Translations under genes and position numbers: made by a program
Notes under the pieces: generated by a model
What the model was told of the DNA's origin: nothing
Database searches by the model: none
The model's input: the letters and a program-made list of their open reading frames with translations, nothing else
Source: Sthenelais limicola
Lineage: Eukaryota; Annelida; Polychaeta; Phyllodocida; Sigalionidae
Length of the DNA: 64,000 bases
Assembly (NCBI GenBank): GCA_942159475.1
Contig: OW804095.1
Coordinates: forward strand, 94,005,740-94,069,739
Direction: 5' to 3'
In this document: in pieces, positions 21,565-33,607 of the stretch
Layout of the letters: every line of letters starts with the position of its first letter
Numbering within the stretch: position 1 is the stretch's first letter

Positions 21565-22908
21565 AATGAGTCTATGTTGTTGAGTCTTCCGGTTTACCTT
21601 GAGATTGAGAACAAGCTTGCGAGCCTAGCTCGTACATTTAACTCTTTTGTTTCAGGTTTACAAGAAACAGGTTTACCAAATATTCATACACAAGGTGTAT
21701 AAATGATTCAGGATAGTTCAGACATAAGTGGAAACTGCTAGAAAAGTACAAGAAGGAGAAATCAGACATTACAAAATTCCCGCCGACTGGAACGGAGATT
21801 ATCTCGATTATCGCTCATCCACCAGCTAGCAGGATTATCCAGGTGCCTGGAGCCATGCTATAGACAGTGGCGCTACCTCGTGAAAATAAGTGACAGTACT
21901 AACCATAAGATATTCAGTGGCACCACCTGGGGTTAACAGTGGACATCTTCGCTCAGAGCACTGGATTAAGAAAGAGTCCTACTAGTATGATATAGCAGCC
22001 TTTGAACTTTTGTAAGTGAGACAAAATGGCAACCAACTACTTAGCTTTGGCAAGGACTTTTGCTGAACAGTCAAAAGCACTTTTTGATCAGCTGATTGAA
22101 GCCCTAGAGCAACTAGAACTGGAAGAGTTCCTAGAGCAGGAGGAATGGATAGAATGTGAAGGAAACGTCGAGGCAAGTGAGAACCTACCACAAGTACAAG
22201 ATGAAGTGGAGAGGAAGGACAGAGACATTCAGATTCAGATCACAAAACTACTTGACACAGATAACCTAGAAGAGATGATCAGGGAGGTAACAGAGAGATC
22301 AGAAAAACTTTTCCCCTTCTTGGGAGAAGAGCATCAGCATGATAGGAGAGTTATCTATTTGCCTAATAATGAAGCCATTCGTTTTATCTGTGTTCAGTTT
22401 GAGCCTGGAGGCAAGTAAATATTTTTTAACAAAGCCTGTTGTACCAGGGAAAAAAGAGGAAAACAAAAATAAAGAGAATCAAGGCAAAAATCATAATTAA
22501 GAATGAAGTAAAATATGAAGATATTATATTGAGGTTGATAGAGCAGATCAATTGTGTGTATTAAAAGCGTTGAAATGTTTATTATTGTCCTTGATGTGAA
22601 CTAAAGAGTAACTATCCTAGATGTAACTACCAAAAATGTGTCATGACATTATAATTATTGTAAACAGATATGAACTTGAAGTTATACATTCTAGGTGAAT
22701 TCAAAAATTATAAATCATGTGTAAAATAGTATCAAGAATGTTATTAAGAAGAAGAGGTAAAAAATGGAAAATGGTGCATGTAAACGATCTCGAGAACATC
22801 AAGCTATCAAATCTATTTTCACACCCCATGTTTAGCATTGTAAAAGCCCAGAAGGCAGGTTATGTTGGAATAAAGTTTTTAAAAAAAAAAAAAAAATGAG
22901 TCTATGTT
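21565..22908 (+). mobile_element. Candidate retrocopy (processed-mRNA-like insertion) with target duplication
   Basis: The 14-bp sequence AATGAGTCTATGTT occurs at 21565-21578 and again at 22895-22908. The right copy directly follows a run of about 16 A (22881-22896), itself preceded by AATAAA at 22869-22874. Poly(A) plus matching flanks is the signature of LINE-mediated reverse transcription of an mRNA. The insert (about 21579-22894) contains a 447-base leader, an intact ORF and a 476-base 3' region. The A-signal to tail distance (about 6 bases) is shorter than usual, a point against. A parent gene has not been identified. Confidence 0.6.
22026..22418 (+). CDS. Intact 130-codon ORF inside the candidate retrocopy; function unknown
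   Basis: ATG lies in a strong Kozak context (ACAAAATGG) and the stop is TAA at 22416-22418. The product is acidic and helical: residues 1-50 are rich in Leu/Glu (ALFDQLIEALEQLELEEF), suggesting an amphipathic helix or short coiled coil; residues 55-105 are charged; the C-terminus (RVIYLPNNEAIRFICVQFE) looks like a strand pair. No signal peptide or membrane segment is present. There are no stops or frameshifts, unusual for a dead copy, so it may be young or functional. It matches no family I recognise; it could be a host protein or a small element-encoded protein. Confidence 0.55.
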   Translation: MATNYLALARTFAEQSKALFDQLIEALEQLELEEFLEQEEWIECEGNVEASENLPQVQDEVERKDRDIQIQITKLLDTDNLEEMIREVTERSEKLFPFLGEEHQHDRRVIYLPNNEAIRFICVQFEPGGK

Positions 22909-23560
22909 ACAAGAAATTGTAACTACTAGGTTAATGGCAGTAGGCCTATATTCTAATCGAAAGTTTCAGAATACAATATTCAGCTCAAGACAAGGTAAAT
23001 AAACAGATACTGTTTGGATGAGATCCATTTGAAATTTGCAATCCCGTCTCTATTCTATGCTAGAGCATCCATATTCAACTTCATTATGCACTTGTCAATT
23101 GCAACAACGACCCCCGACCCCCAATCCCCAGGGATGTCCTGAGCATTTTGGGAAATATGATAAAAAACCCGACCCCCTAGGGCAAGATATTTGTTTAAAT
23201 TCCCGACCCTATGGGGTTCATTTTTCATATTGTTATTGCAAATAAAAATTATCAAAAAATATCTCACGAAATGAACTAAAGGGTATTTTAGTATTTTCAA
23301 TGAAATAATAGTTATAACATATAAACTACTTCACTTGGCGGACATTCTCCTTACGAAGTTAGCTTCCAGTATCGCCCATAATATCGGCAAAACTAATAAA
23401 AAAGTAAAAATCTAATAGGCCTAAATCCTCAGGCCTTAATTAACAACATTTGATATTCTAAAAGAACCCTTCATTTGAAAGATGGATTTCAAATGGAGTT
23501 CAAACTAAATCTAGCAGAGGAGCAGAGGAGCACAGCCATGCAGTCGTGGTGGTGAATAAC
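22909..23560. other. No gene recognised; GC-rich repeat relic near 23085-23220
   Basis: The stretch GCACTTGTCA...GACCCCCGACCCCC...GGGATGTCC at 23085-23150 loosely resembles the reverse complement of 20470-20630 (GCACTTGTCA...CCCCC...GGGGATG). They may be two old copies of one repeat. Confidence 0.35.
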
Positions 23561-23783
23561 CTGACATACATGTCTGAGTAGACAGAGTTTCCGTCCCCCG
23601 TATCCTCCTGCACCCCGGAGCGGGAGTGCAAGGCCATTACATAGGCTAATGTCTGAGGAACATGTGAGGAAGGGCCAGGGGAGACATAGTCAGCGAACCT
23701 GCCTTTTAAATAAAAGTTGGCATCTGCTCTCCCCACCTCTCCCCAATTAATGAAACACCTTGGTCGTGTCATCTGCTGCCTCC
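23561..23783 (-). CDS. Candidate exon of an unidentified minus-strand gene
   Basis: Minus-strand reading shows an acceptor-like ATATATTATAG before 23783 and a donor GTCAG|GTTATT after 23561. The open frame between encodes about 74 residues, including RPRCFINWGEVGRADANFYL, SPGPSSHVPQTLAYVMALHS and GNSVYSDMYVR. Composition is protein-like and GC is higher than the flanks. The frame stays open past the donor to a TGA near 23500. No domain is recognised. The weak pyrimidine tract lowers confidence. Confidence 0.35.
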
Positions 23784-24163
23784 CTATAATATATATAACA
23801 ACTTATAATACCTTATTACCTTATTAATGGAATAATGGAAACAAGAAATCAAGACGTGAAAAATGGCGATTGGCGGCCATTTTTTATTTGTTTATAATCA
23901 AAATGCCGGGAGTTTTCTTGAAATGTAGCATATAAGCCCGGCATATAGGCCTAAGACTTTAGCATATCACATATGAAAGTACTCTTATGCATTACGGGTA
24001 AATGACTATGTATAATTTTGGTCTGTAGGGGTAATAGTCAATGTGTTTTCACACGGAAAGAGTCTTACCTATTGCCTTGCGTAGCCACCACGTAAAATTC
24101 CTTGCACGCCAGCTGATAGAGGTCACAGGTCACATGACGTAACTTGGTTTCAGTAGCCTACAA

Positions 24164-24180
24164 ATCACTAGGTGGCGCTG
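24164..24180 (+). promoter_or_regulatory. CTCF-like motif
   Basis: TCACTAGGTGGCGCTG fits the core CTCF consensus (CNNYAGRKGGCGCTR). Binding is inferred from the motif only. Confidence 0.4.
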
Positions 24181-24256
24181 CGGTATGATGAGTCATTGTA
24201 CATGGCGCTATGTAGCCTACGTTGTGATATAATTCATGTAGGCCGACGACGCAAGT

Positions 24257-24322
24257 TCAATTTAGTTCATGGTGTCTGGTGTCACTCTTAACATTTGACT
24301 TTGTATTGAAGGTCCCTATCTT
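24257..24322 (+). repeat. Dispersed repeat R2, copy 1
   Basis: CACTCTTAACATTTGACTTT, then GTATTGAAGGTCCCTATCTT, matches 26972-27036 with a few substitutions in the same orientation. Confidence 0.7.
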
Positions 24323-24919
24323 TTTTTTTTGTGTGTGAAGGCCATGTGTTGCCGTCTAATGTTACGATTAATTAATGCCTTCAGATATGGGCCATTCTCA
24401 GAAAAGTCTTGCAAATGGTGTCTTTGCTATTTCGAAAAATATAGATCTAGTGCTTGCTTTTCTGTGATTAAATATTAATTCTACAATTCACGAGCATTTT
24501 TTTAATTCCCTCACATCAATGTATTCTTGTAATTACCTATATAAAACTATCCTCCTTGTAATATCATAGGTCTGGTAGGCTAGTGGTTGGGACTTGAAGG
24601 CCGGACAGAAATATATATGTAAGGCTACCTACCGATTTTTTAAGGATGTCATGATAGGCAATGGCCCTCCAGGGTTTATTATAAAATAATGGAATTATTT
24701 CAATTGTGTGGATATCCTATCATGGCCTTAATTACATAGGTTGGTCTATAAGAAATAATTCTGCTTCAATCATTTTGCCTGGCATATCAAGTAGCCTAAC
24801 AGGTTAAAATGTCAGGATACGCATTGCTTTAACGCTGACAGAGGAAAAGCATTAATTTAAGGTACAAGTTGATTTTATAGAAAAAAATGCAAAATGTCAG
24901 TATCATCTAACGTTAATGT

Positions 24920-25690
24920 ATACGATAACCTTCAAAACACAAGGATAGGCCTATGCTCAATGCAATGTCTTGAGATTTGGTACACATATCTATATGACTG
25001 ACGGCAATAAACCTTCCAAAAATAGGAACATTCAAACAAAGAAATTTTGTGAATTTTGAAGGGGTTATGAGCTAGGCCTACCTAGTAGAGAGCAATATTT
25101 TTGAGTTTTTCCATCATAGTTAGTCGAATCCAGTCTGTTCAGCTTTAATATTCTGCCTGGCCTAGCAGGCATTTATAGACCACTGTAATTTTACATTGGT
25201 CTATAAACAGGCTAGAAGGCCTACACATCATTTCATGAGATTATATAAGCATCGAAAATATTGCTACCATTAAACATGAATAGCCTACACGAGCATGTCC
25301 CACCTATGCCCCTCTGTTAAAGCTTATAGCTTTGTAGTTGCACCTACCATTGGCCATATCCTAAAAGGTGTGAATGCTACCTGGGCACAGTCTGGGCCCA
25401 ACTTAAGAATTAGCACATGTCAGTTTGAAACGGCAATATAACTAAATAGGAGTGTTATAGTCCATTAAATGAATCTAGAAAAGCCCTTATTCTTATAGTA
25501 TTTATATTGATTCGAACGATTTTTTTTATTTTTTTATTTTTTTTTTTTTATTCGAACGACTTGATGCGGCCGGCGGAAATAATTTATTACGACGAAACTA
25601 ATCATCCGATTTTAAATCGGAAAGCAGGGCTGTCTTCCTGACATTCAGGGGGTTCTGTGATATTTTTTATATTCAGATTGAACGCATTCG
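24920..25690 (+). repeat. Dispersed repeat R3, copy 1
   Basis: Two blocks match, in reverse orientation, the sequence at 46795-47160. The left block (about 24922-25060) shares AAAACACAAGGATA...GAGATTTGGTACAC...AAAAATAGGAA. The right block (about 25545-25690) shares GAACGACTTGATGCGGCCG and TGTCTTCCTGACATTCA. The 480 bp between the blocks here are absent from the other copy. Relic of a transposable element; class unknown. Confidence 0.7.
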
Positions 25691-26049
25691 TCATAAGTTG
25701 AGCAGACATCTCCCCTGACTGTAAGAATAAGAATTCTAAGATACATTTAGGCCTATGGAAAACAGGGCGGGAGTTAGGACTGTATTTCAAAATGATAACT
25801 TATTATAATGTCTAGGCCTACTGGCACTGTTGTGATGTGCACTCAGGACAGTTAAATATCCTTCTGTCATTAACAGAACTACAGGGAAATTATGACGCTG
25901 AGGGCGGGGGTAATAAACAGATGTTGATGTATAGGGCCTAGTGTTGGGAATGACGGGTCTGAGGGTGGAGTTAGTGTGCAGGCGTCATCAAAAAGGTATA
26001 TGGTGATCGCACCAAACATTAACATTATTATTGGTCCCATTTGAGGGGA

Positions 26050-26217
26050 GTACGGCCACTGTAGGCGGCAGGGGGGGGGGGGGGTGCGGGTAGGCGGTCA
26101 ATATAATAATACAACGGCCTAGGCGGCAGTATAGGCGGTAGTAGGCCGGAGGGAGGGGCGGCAAGGAGGGAGGGGCGGCAAGGTAAGAATAGCGACTGGG
26201 TTATGGTGGCCGTACGT
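26050..26217. repeat. G-rich AGGCGG repeat block bounded by inverted GTACGGCCAC
   Basis: GTACGGCCAC at 26050 and GTGGCCGTAC at 26208 form a perfect 10-bp inverted pair around 150 bp of repeated TAGGCGGCA/GGGGCGGCAAGG motifs and a long G run. It may be a small foldback element. Confidence 0.5.
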
Positions 26218-26971
26218 CGTCATATATATATGCCCCTGGCAATAGGCGGCAGTTCCCGTGTGACTTGGGTACTGTCATGTGTGATCTCAATCATGCATAT
26301 AATGCACATTCAAAATCGTGTCTAAATACTCATTATATGAACTAAATATATTTCATTGTCAGCCTCAACGATTATCAAAGATTTGCGTAGAATCTCGTCC
26401 ATTTACCTGTCAGGTATTAACTTGGTTAATATATAATTCTTTGATCAGATATACATCAGTCATTTTCTTTGATCAGATATACATATCTACACAGGCTTAT
26501 TCCAGTTTCAGTCGATTCTACATGCATAATTATGGGCACTGATTGTGAGCAAAAACAAACTTATTTCTATTTGATCTATATTGCAAAAGTAGTTATTTCC
26601 ACGATCTCTCATGTGTGCGATTCTAAAGTGTTGGTGATTTTACTGTGTGCAAACATTAAGTTTTATTATCATTGTTGACATAGGAGGGATTGTTGGTGCA
26701 CAAATGTATGTCTGTGCGTACATTGAGCTTTGACAATTTGGGGTTTTGAAGGCATTATCTTATCACATTTTGACTTTTATTAAGTCTAGAATATTTAGAT
26801 ATAAATTCTTCGACCATTTCCAAAACAGCGGACTCAGCAAAATGTTGCACTGGGTCATATCGCTGCATCAAAAAATCACAAAAAAACAATGATTTAGACC
26901 AAAAATGGTATGATTACAGTCGTCATAGAACAATGCACCTTCCTCATTTCAAAAGACGTAAGTTTGTGACG
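26218..26971. other. No gene recognised
   Basis: TGATCAGATATACAT occurs twice near 26443 and 26470. Otherwise plain AT-rich sequence. Confidence 0.4.
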
Positions 26972-27036
26972 CAATTTAGTTTAACCGGTGTTACTCTTAA
27001 CATTTATATTTGTATTGAAGGTCCCTATCTTTTCTT
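26972..27036 (+). repeat. Dispersed repeat R2, copy 2
   Basis: Second copy of the 24257 repeat (TACTCTTAACATTTATATTT, then the shared GTATTGAAGGTCCC block). Confidence 0.7.
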
Positions 27037-27560
27037 TGTCCCGTAGGCCCTTTTAGATCAGGAATCCCAACCTAAAATAGCCTAGGCCCAAACAAATCAC
27101 AGTTACCGAATAGGTATTCCTTACCTTGGATAATGTAGCCTATTTGACTGACATTTAACTACAATAATTTTATTGTCTAGGCTTATTTCTTTTAATAGCT
27201 TCATTTGAGAGATATATGATAAATCATGTTTTTTTAATTATTACACCCCCTAGCACATGTTTATATTATTTAGATGAGAAGTAAATTCAATATTTATTAT
27301 TAAAGTAAAATGAACAGGTGTAGAGAAAGCCTGAAGCTTTCACTTTAAGATTATTTCTCCATGAATCAGTTGCCTGGTGCCGCCTAGACTGGGAGCTGCT
27401 AACGCCTAGCCTAAGTCTAAAGTTATGTTTGATTATTGAACTTTCAGTGAAAGTATGATTGGGTTGTTGCAACATGACTGTCATATTTCATTAATGTTTA
27501 CTTTCAAAATGTATATTACAGAAAGATAAATCATTGGGATTTGGAAGATATTAGGGCCTA

Positions 27561-27918
27561 TGCAATGGTACGCAATGGTACGCAATGGTAGCGCAATAGA
27601 AATACGCTGGCATTGCAGTCGGAATTCTTGTATAAAAAAAATCGGCAATAATTTAATGGGAAAAGATTCTTCAGTTATCTAAATAATAAATGTAACTTGA
27701 TGATTGTTGTAGAATGTAATATAGCAAAGGAATAAGATACTGCAATGCCAGTGCAATAGAATTACACTCCTATTGCACTCAACTAGAGACTTGACTGCAA
27801 TAGGAGTGTAATTCTATTGCACTGGCATTGCATTGCACTCCATTGCACTCCATTGCACTCGTATTGCAGTCGCCATTGCACTCCATTGCACTCCATTGCA
27901 CTCAGTGCCCATAGGGTA
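27561..27918. repeat. GCAAT-rich foldback repeat, copy 2, with 37-bp perfect hairpin arms
   Basis: Starts TGCAATGGTACGCAATGG and ends TGCCCATAGGGTA. The arm at 27741-27777 is exactly reverse-complementary to 27796-27832, with an 18-bp loop. After it, TTGCACTCCA is iterated. An apparent 125-codon minus-strand ORF across it is a product of the repeat. Confidence 0.85.
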
Positions 27919-28269
27919 CATATCTCGATGTAAACAAGGTGGCTTACGGTGTCGTAAAACAATAACAAACAAGAAAAAAAACATATACTAATCTGTTCAA
28001 TCCTCAGGAGTGGTTCTTTATAACTACTGAACATCACTAGCCAAAGAAATAATCCGAAAATCAATAAATATGAACATGGTCGATGTCGTAAAATCCCCGC
28101 CATTTTTGGTAACTGAGAAATACTCGCGATCATCCTTAAAGTACAAAGTAAATGTGCCAAGAGTTGAATTGAATTTAACCAAGGTTAATTGAATAAAAGT
28201 AAATTTTTAAAAAAACACCATTCTACATTTTACAAGAAAGTTACAAACTATTGAGCCAAGCCTAGCTAC

Positions 28270-28515
28270 TTTTTTGTTTTAACACTTTTTTTTATACCAA
28301 CAACTTTTTTTTTAACTTGTTTTACGACCAACTTTTTTTTTAGACTAACTTTTTTTACGACCAACTTTTTTTCAACTAACATTTTTTTTCCAACCAACAT
28401 CTATAACCAACATCTACGACCAACTTTTTTTTATGACCAAACTTTTTAACAACCCATTTTTTTTTCAACCAACTTTTTTTACGACCAACTTTTAACGACC
28501 AACTTTTTTTTAAGA
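28270..28515 (-). repeat. Minisatellite GACCAACTTTTTTT
   Basis: About 15 degenerate units of ACGACCAACTTTTTTT. On the opposite strand the unit is AAAAAAGTTGGTCGT, the same as the large arrays at 37560-39380, so the two loci share one minisatellite family in opposite orientation. Confidence 0.85.
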
Positions 28516-29817
28516 CGAATTTTGCGATTTAATTACAATTTTGACTATAATTAACTGAAAAAAAATCTGTATTTTTGCTAATTCATATATTTCAGGACGC
28601 CCTCACAGAAAAACAGTGAAGACAGTGAAAACTACAGTTTTTTCTTTTATAACAAAGACACTCCCAGGCAGTATATATTACAGTTTGAAAAAAATCTATA
28701 GCTAGGTTAGTTGATCCAATTTGAGCGGAGAAATTATTTGCAAAATTAATTGCATGCATACCTGTTTTCAAACCTTCAGGGGAATTAAAAGTGTCTAATG
28801 AGACATTTGAATCCACACGTTTAGGGTCTTAAATTTCTAATTATCAACTCAATAGCAAATATACTCAGATATAGTATTGACCATTTTCCAGCATTCAGTA
28901 TAATTTACTATTGTGTAGATTTGGCAATTGTACATTTGTACAGGCCCTGAACCATAAAAGGATATTATTAAGCAATTCTACATTCTCATCATCTTGAATC
29001 AGAGCACATGTAAGGTTTAAACAGGGAGATGGGGAGAAAACCTTGACTCCACACCCGTCAACGTTATTAACTTGTCTGAAGAACACATGTTGTCTATATA
29101 TACTATCTACAATCTATCATATGCTATAATGATAAGTAGGGATTCTGATTCAGCCCACCTGATAAGAAGGAAGCATCACTGGCTCCTCCCTCCTAATGTG
29201 TGTCTATACCATTTCCTATTTTCTAGGAATCTTTGTCACCCCTGGCATAACCAAGTTGGGAACTAGGCTCGCATATTATATGTAGGTTGACATTTAAGTA
29301 ATTCAACTTTTTACATAGCTAATCTTTAATTGTGAAAGTTTAACATAATAGTTGATGTTACAATAATTATAATCCTATCAGAGGGAGTCAAAGCAGAGAC
29401 ATTTTAACCTATAACTCACAGATTTAATAAATAAAGTTTTAGACAAGTAGACACACACTCTATGTTACATGATTTACTGCTGATATTACATTTTGTTCAA
29501 TAAAAGGAGTTATGGGGACTCCACTGAAATAATGTAAAATGCATTAAAGGGAGCTTGCGCTTGAGCCTCCATCCCACCCCCACCCTTTCCCTATTATTCT
29601 CTACTCACTTAAAATTTATAATCAATTTTACAACTATTGCTAAATTCTCCCCAAGGGCAAAGGTAATGACAATTATTCATTCATCTTAAACGTACAAAAC
29701 TGTGAGATATCAAAAGTATGAGCTAGGACAATTGTCAGCTTTTTCAAGTGAGCTATAACATGTAACGTTACTAAGGATCTGCGTCCCTACACAGTAATCA
29801 ATAAAAGAAAGCAGCAT
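28516..29817. other. No gene recognised
   Basis: AT-rich DNA with small ORFs that have no splice or domain support. Confidence 0.4.
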
Positions 29818-30002
29818 GATAAAATAATAATACAACAACAGTAGATGGTAATGTATACCCCAGGAGCCAGTTGAAGACCAGCCAAAGGAGTCATAGGAGC
29901 CGCACTAAACGGCCTGATAAAATATAATACAACAATAGATGGTAATATTCTACCCCAGGAGTTAGTTGAAGACCAGCGATAGGAGCTGAATTAAACAGCT
30001 GG
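29818..30002 (+). repeat. Two-unit tandem repeat (about 98 and 87 bp)
   Basis: Units begin GATAAAATA at 29818 and 29916 and share ATAATACAACAA, GATGGTAAT, CCCCAGGAG and GTTGAAGACCAGC. The units have diverged. Confidence 0.8.
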
Positions 30003-32647
30003 TAAAATAATTGGTGTACCGAATATCCATAATTCTCTTTGGTAACACATGTTCCTGTCACGTTCAGACATGGATATATATATAAGAGTGGGCGGTAGAG
30101 ATGGTGGTAGAGGTGACGACAGGCGGAACATCCTTTCCATGACGTTGCGACCTTCTAATGTCACTCTATGTCATATAATAGGGGATCCACGGACTGGTCA
30201 CTGGGTCTGCTGGTGGCTCCCTGACAACTAACAATATCTTTGACAAGCTCCTGTACCTGTAGAATCTAATGGTCCAATTTAATGGCAAACTGAGATATAT
30301 TACCAACTATGTAATACCTTCGAACCTACCTAGCAAACTCTCAGATCTATTAAGCAAAATATTATTTTGACCCTTTTTGGATGGATCACTTTCGCGAAAA
30401 TGGGTCATATATATAATGAGTCCTGCTAATGATCCTTCTCACATAAAGTTGCTGACAGCAGTAACTATATATCTACAGGTAAGAAGGAGATTATTCGATA
30501 ACAAAAAAGAAAAGAAACATATCACTACCTATAACCATCGTGGGACCGGATATATTTTGTCATACTGGTTATCCATATACCTCCAGGGAGATCCCCGGTC
30601 ATTGTCCTTTCATTCCCTACACATGCGTCAGGTTGTCAAAATATGCACAATTGATAGTTCTACACATAATAGTGAATTGATCTACACTAGTGGGGAGAAG
30701 GAAATACTAGGTATATCTGACTTTATTTGGTATTGCATAGATTACAAATATGTTCGGTCATGTTGAATTGTATTTTAATGAATTTTCAAATTTTGGTTAT
30801 TTGAGAGGGATCTGTGTACATCTTCTGGCGACTTCACCCAGATAGACCTACAATGATGCTGCGTAGTTCTTTACATTAACATCTTTAGAAAATATATATG
30901 CTGGGGCGACATAATATTATTATGTTTCACCCATTTTTTAAAACTTATATGCATCAATATCATATATATTCAACATGATGCCTTTGATGAGAACCGCCCC
31001 CACAGGAAACCAAGACACCTTTATTTTAGGAAACCTTTATTTAGCAATCGTAGTCATCTATGCATATTTGTTGTTAACTGGTACTTGTCTGTAGATCCTA
31101 TTAATCAAGGGGTTTATTTTCTACTTGCGAACCAGCAAATAAATAAATGCATTTTTGTCTTGAGAAAAAAAACAAGGGCAAGAAGGGCGATAATAAGTGA
31201 AACAACAACAGTAAAGGATTTTGGCGGGTCGCTGTAAAATAGATGTGGACATTAATAGAAATATTACACGGCTCCGAGAGCTATGCTGTATAGAGATGAC
31301 CAAGACTGCCCACTGGGGTAGTTCACCTATTAAACTTCAAACCACCACAAAAAATATGTTACATATAAAAAGTAATCATCAATGTATTTGATCTTGAAGA
31401 ATGGATTTGTCTCGATTGAGGGCAGCCGATGAGACACCTGGGCTTGCCAACTATTCAGTAACCAACTGGAATTTTGTCATTAAGCAATGACTCGTTTGTC
31501 ACATTTATAAATTGGGGAAAAAACGAAATCGTCCTTTTACCTGTTCAAAAATGTTAATTAGAAAATCGTTATATTTTTATATAAATTATTCAATTTTTTA
31601 TTCATACCAAAATCTCTTATATTTATAATTGTGCTGTATTTCCCATCAGGTTCATGATATCTTTTTAAACAAATTAAAAAGTCATAACAATGAGATGTAT
31701 TCTGGGCGGAATGTGACTTGTCAATATCAAGGAGGGAAATCTGTTTCATCATTTTTTATAGTGGACTATTCTTGAATAAAATCTCTTGAATTAAAGACCT
31801 TAAAAACAATTATCACAACGATTCACCTATAGCATTGGAAAAGGGTAGCAACAACACAAACTTAACTAAACCCACTAAGATCCTAACCCATTAACAGGCA
31901 AATCAAGGATAGTGAAATGCTATAATCAGATCAGATGTTCCTTTTGATAGCTTAAACGAATGCAGTAGCTTAACCAAACGAATGTGAATTATGTGATTAG
32001 TTTTCTCCATTTTTGCATTTTGTATAATGTCAGTAACCTGCAATTCTTTTATGTTCCATTACCCATGAAATTCAGGGGACTAATTGTAGCATCTACCGGA
32101 ATAGGAATTTCCTCTCAACATTGCATTGATGCAGTGCCATTTTTTAAACGTGGGAAACTAAACTGTTGGGCTAATTTTATTTAAATATGTATTATAATTT
32201 ACTGTGGCATGTGAATATCTAAATTATGCAGATGTGAGTAGAGAATAAAACATGATTTTAAGAAGCATTAACTATGCAGCAGTTTTCAAACTCAATTTTG
32301 GTTGAGCCTCACCGGGAGCCCTTTATTTAGATGGGAAAGGCACAAATCAGCAAAAGATAAAAACAATTCATACGAGCTTCTTTAAATATCTCTTAGTCTG
32401 ACGTGGCAGTTATAAGGACGTTAGTGTTACAATTCTTTCTAGCTCAAAATTAATAACCTTTCTATAACATGACATTTGGAGAACTACATTAGGATCCTTT
32501 TGGAAGAGAGAAGGGAGAACAGCCAAACAGTCTTGTAGATCAGAGAAGCAAGTGATTTAAGAATACTTCTATATAATATTGATATAACCTAGATGAGGAG
32601 CAACCCTGCATTATTTACTTAATATTTACCATAGGGTCACTCTATAC
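30003..32647. other. No gene recognised
   Basis: AT-rich intergenic or intronic DNA. The 129-codon ORF at 30377-30766 is discussed in the rejected list. Confidence 0.4.
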
Positions 32648-32817
32648 CAGGAACTGTTTGGCAAGGGATTGAAATTTGTTGTTATGCAGACTCCTGGCTG
32701 TGGTGAGTGATTGAGCGGGTAACTTGAGCAACTCAGAGAGTTGCTCATCCCCGTCTCCATATGGAGGGCAAAAGGTAGGAGAGGAGCTCACGTTGGGCTT
32801 AAAAGTTGCACTCACAA
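32648..32817 (-). CDS. Candidate internal exon of an unidentified minus-strand gene
   Basis: On the minus strand an acceptor (TTTATGACTGATGTCAG) precedes 32817 and a donor CCTG|GTATAG follows 32648. The 170-bp interval gives two bases plus 56 codons: SATFKPNVSSSPTFCPPYGD, GDEQLSELLKLPAQSLTTAR, SLHNNKFQSLAKQFL, ending in phase 0 just before an intronic stop. The sequence is hydrophilic, non-repetitive and richer in GC than its surroundings, as expected for an exon. No domain is recognised. Its strand matches the candidate exons at 19-24 kb; whether they share a gene is unknown. Confidence 0.45.
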
Positions 32818-33607
32818 CTGACATCAGTCATAAACTGAAGGTATTTTACATTTTGTTCAGTACCTTTCCAACACATGTATTTAAAGCCATTTGACCATAT
32901 CTTAATAGTCTTAAAAGTCCACTTTTACTTTTTGAATATGCATGATTACTGTCATGGCCTCACTTATTATCGCTCAAGGGTGGCCCTTGTCCCTCCGCCA
33001 AATCGATATCAAATATTTGCCTAAACATATAACAGCAGCAGTATATATCAATACTTTCAATCGTATAAGTCATACTATGATGGCTGCGGTTTTATACTTA
33101 GGGATGGTTGATTTGGTAAAATAGATGAGACAATCTGCGGAAATCAAATATTTAAGGAACATGAAGCGGAATAATATTAAAGAAGCTATCTGCCCCTATC
33201 AATGCAAAGTATTTAATTTTCAGAATGCACCTTTTCACTTTTTAAGCCAATGGCATGTTGATGACATTTCTATTGAAAGAATTTGATTTGTCATGCAAAA
33301 GCATTCTATATATATCAATAGAATAACGTCCAATATGTAATTCCCCTATCTCCTCTGAAATCGCTGGACGGATCGCCAAGTTTTTTGAGGTGCTGACATA
33401 CCATTCTTATCTGATGTGAGAGGCTGTGGACCTAAACAACAGCTTCCAGTCATACGAGGGAAACTACTTATTTTACTAGCCATAAAGACTAGGATTTACT
33501 TAAAATAGAGTGGAGATAATTAAATATATTGTTCGATATCTATATATACAGATGCAACAACCACAACATAAACAGATTCATCTCTTTAATTAAACCACCC
33601 ACTCTAG
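32818..33607. other. No gene recognised
   Basis: AT-rich sequence without supported features. Confidence 0.4.

Larger units (their letters stand above)
23784..24919. other. No gene recognised; contains CTCF-like site and repeat pair member
   Basis: No coding signal. A CTCF-like motif (24164-24180) and a dispersed repeat (24257-24322) are listed separately. Confidence 0.4.

Noticed and set aside
27783..28160. 125-codon minus-strand ORF
   Set aside because: Much of it translates the TTGCACTCCA repeat (Met-Glu-Cys-Asn-Gly iterations).
30377..30766. 129-codon + strand ORF
   Set aside because: A GTAAGAAG donor-like site occurs inside it, but there is no acceptor, no domain, and codon use looks like random AT-rich DNA. 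An ORF of this length is possible by chance in 64 kb.
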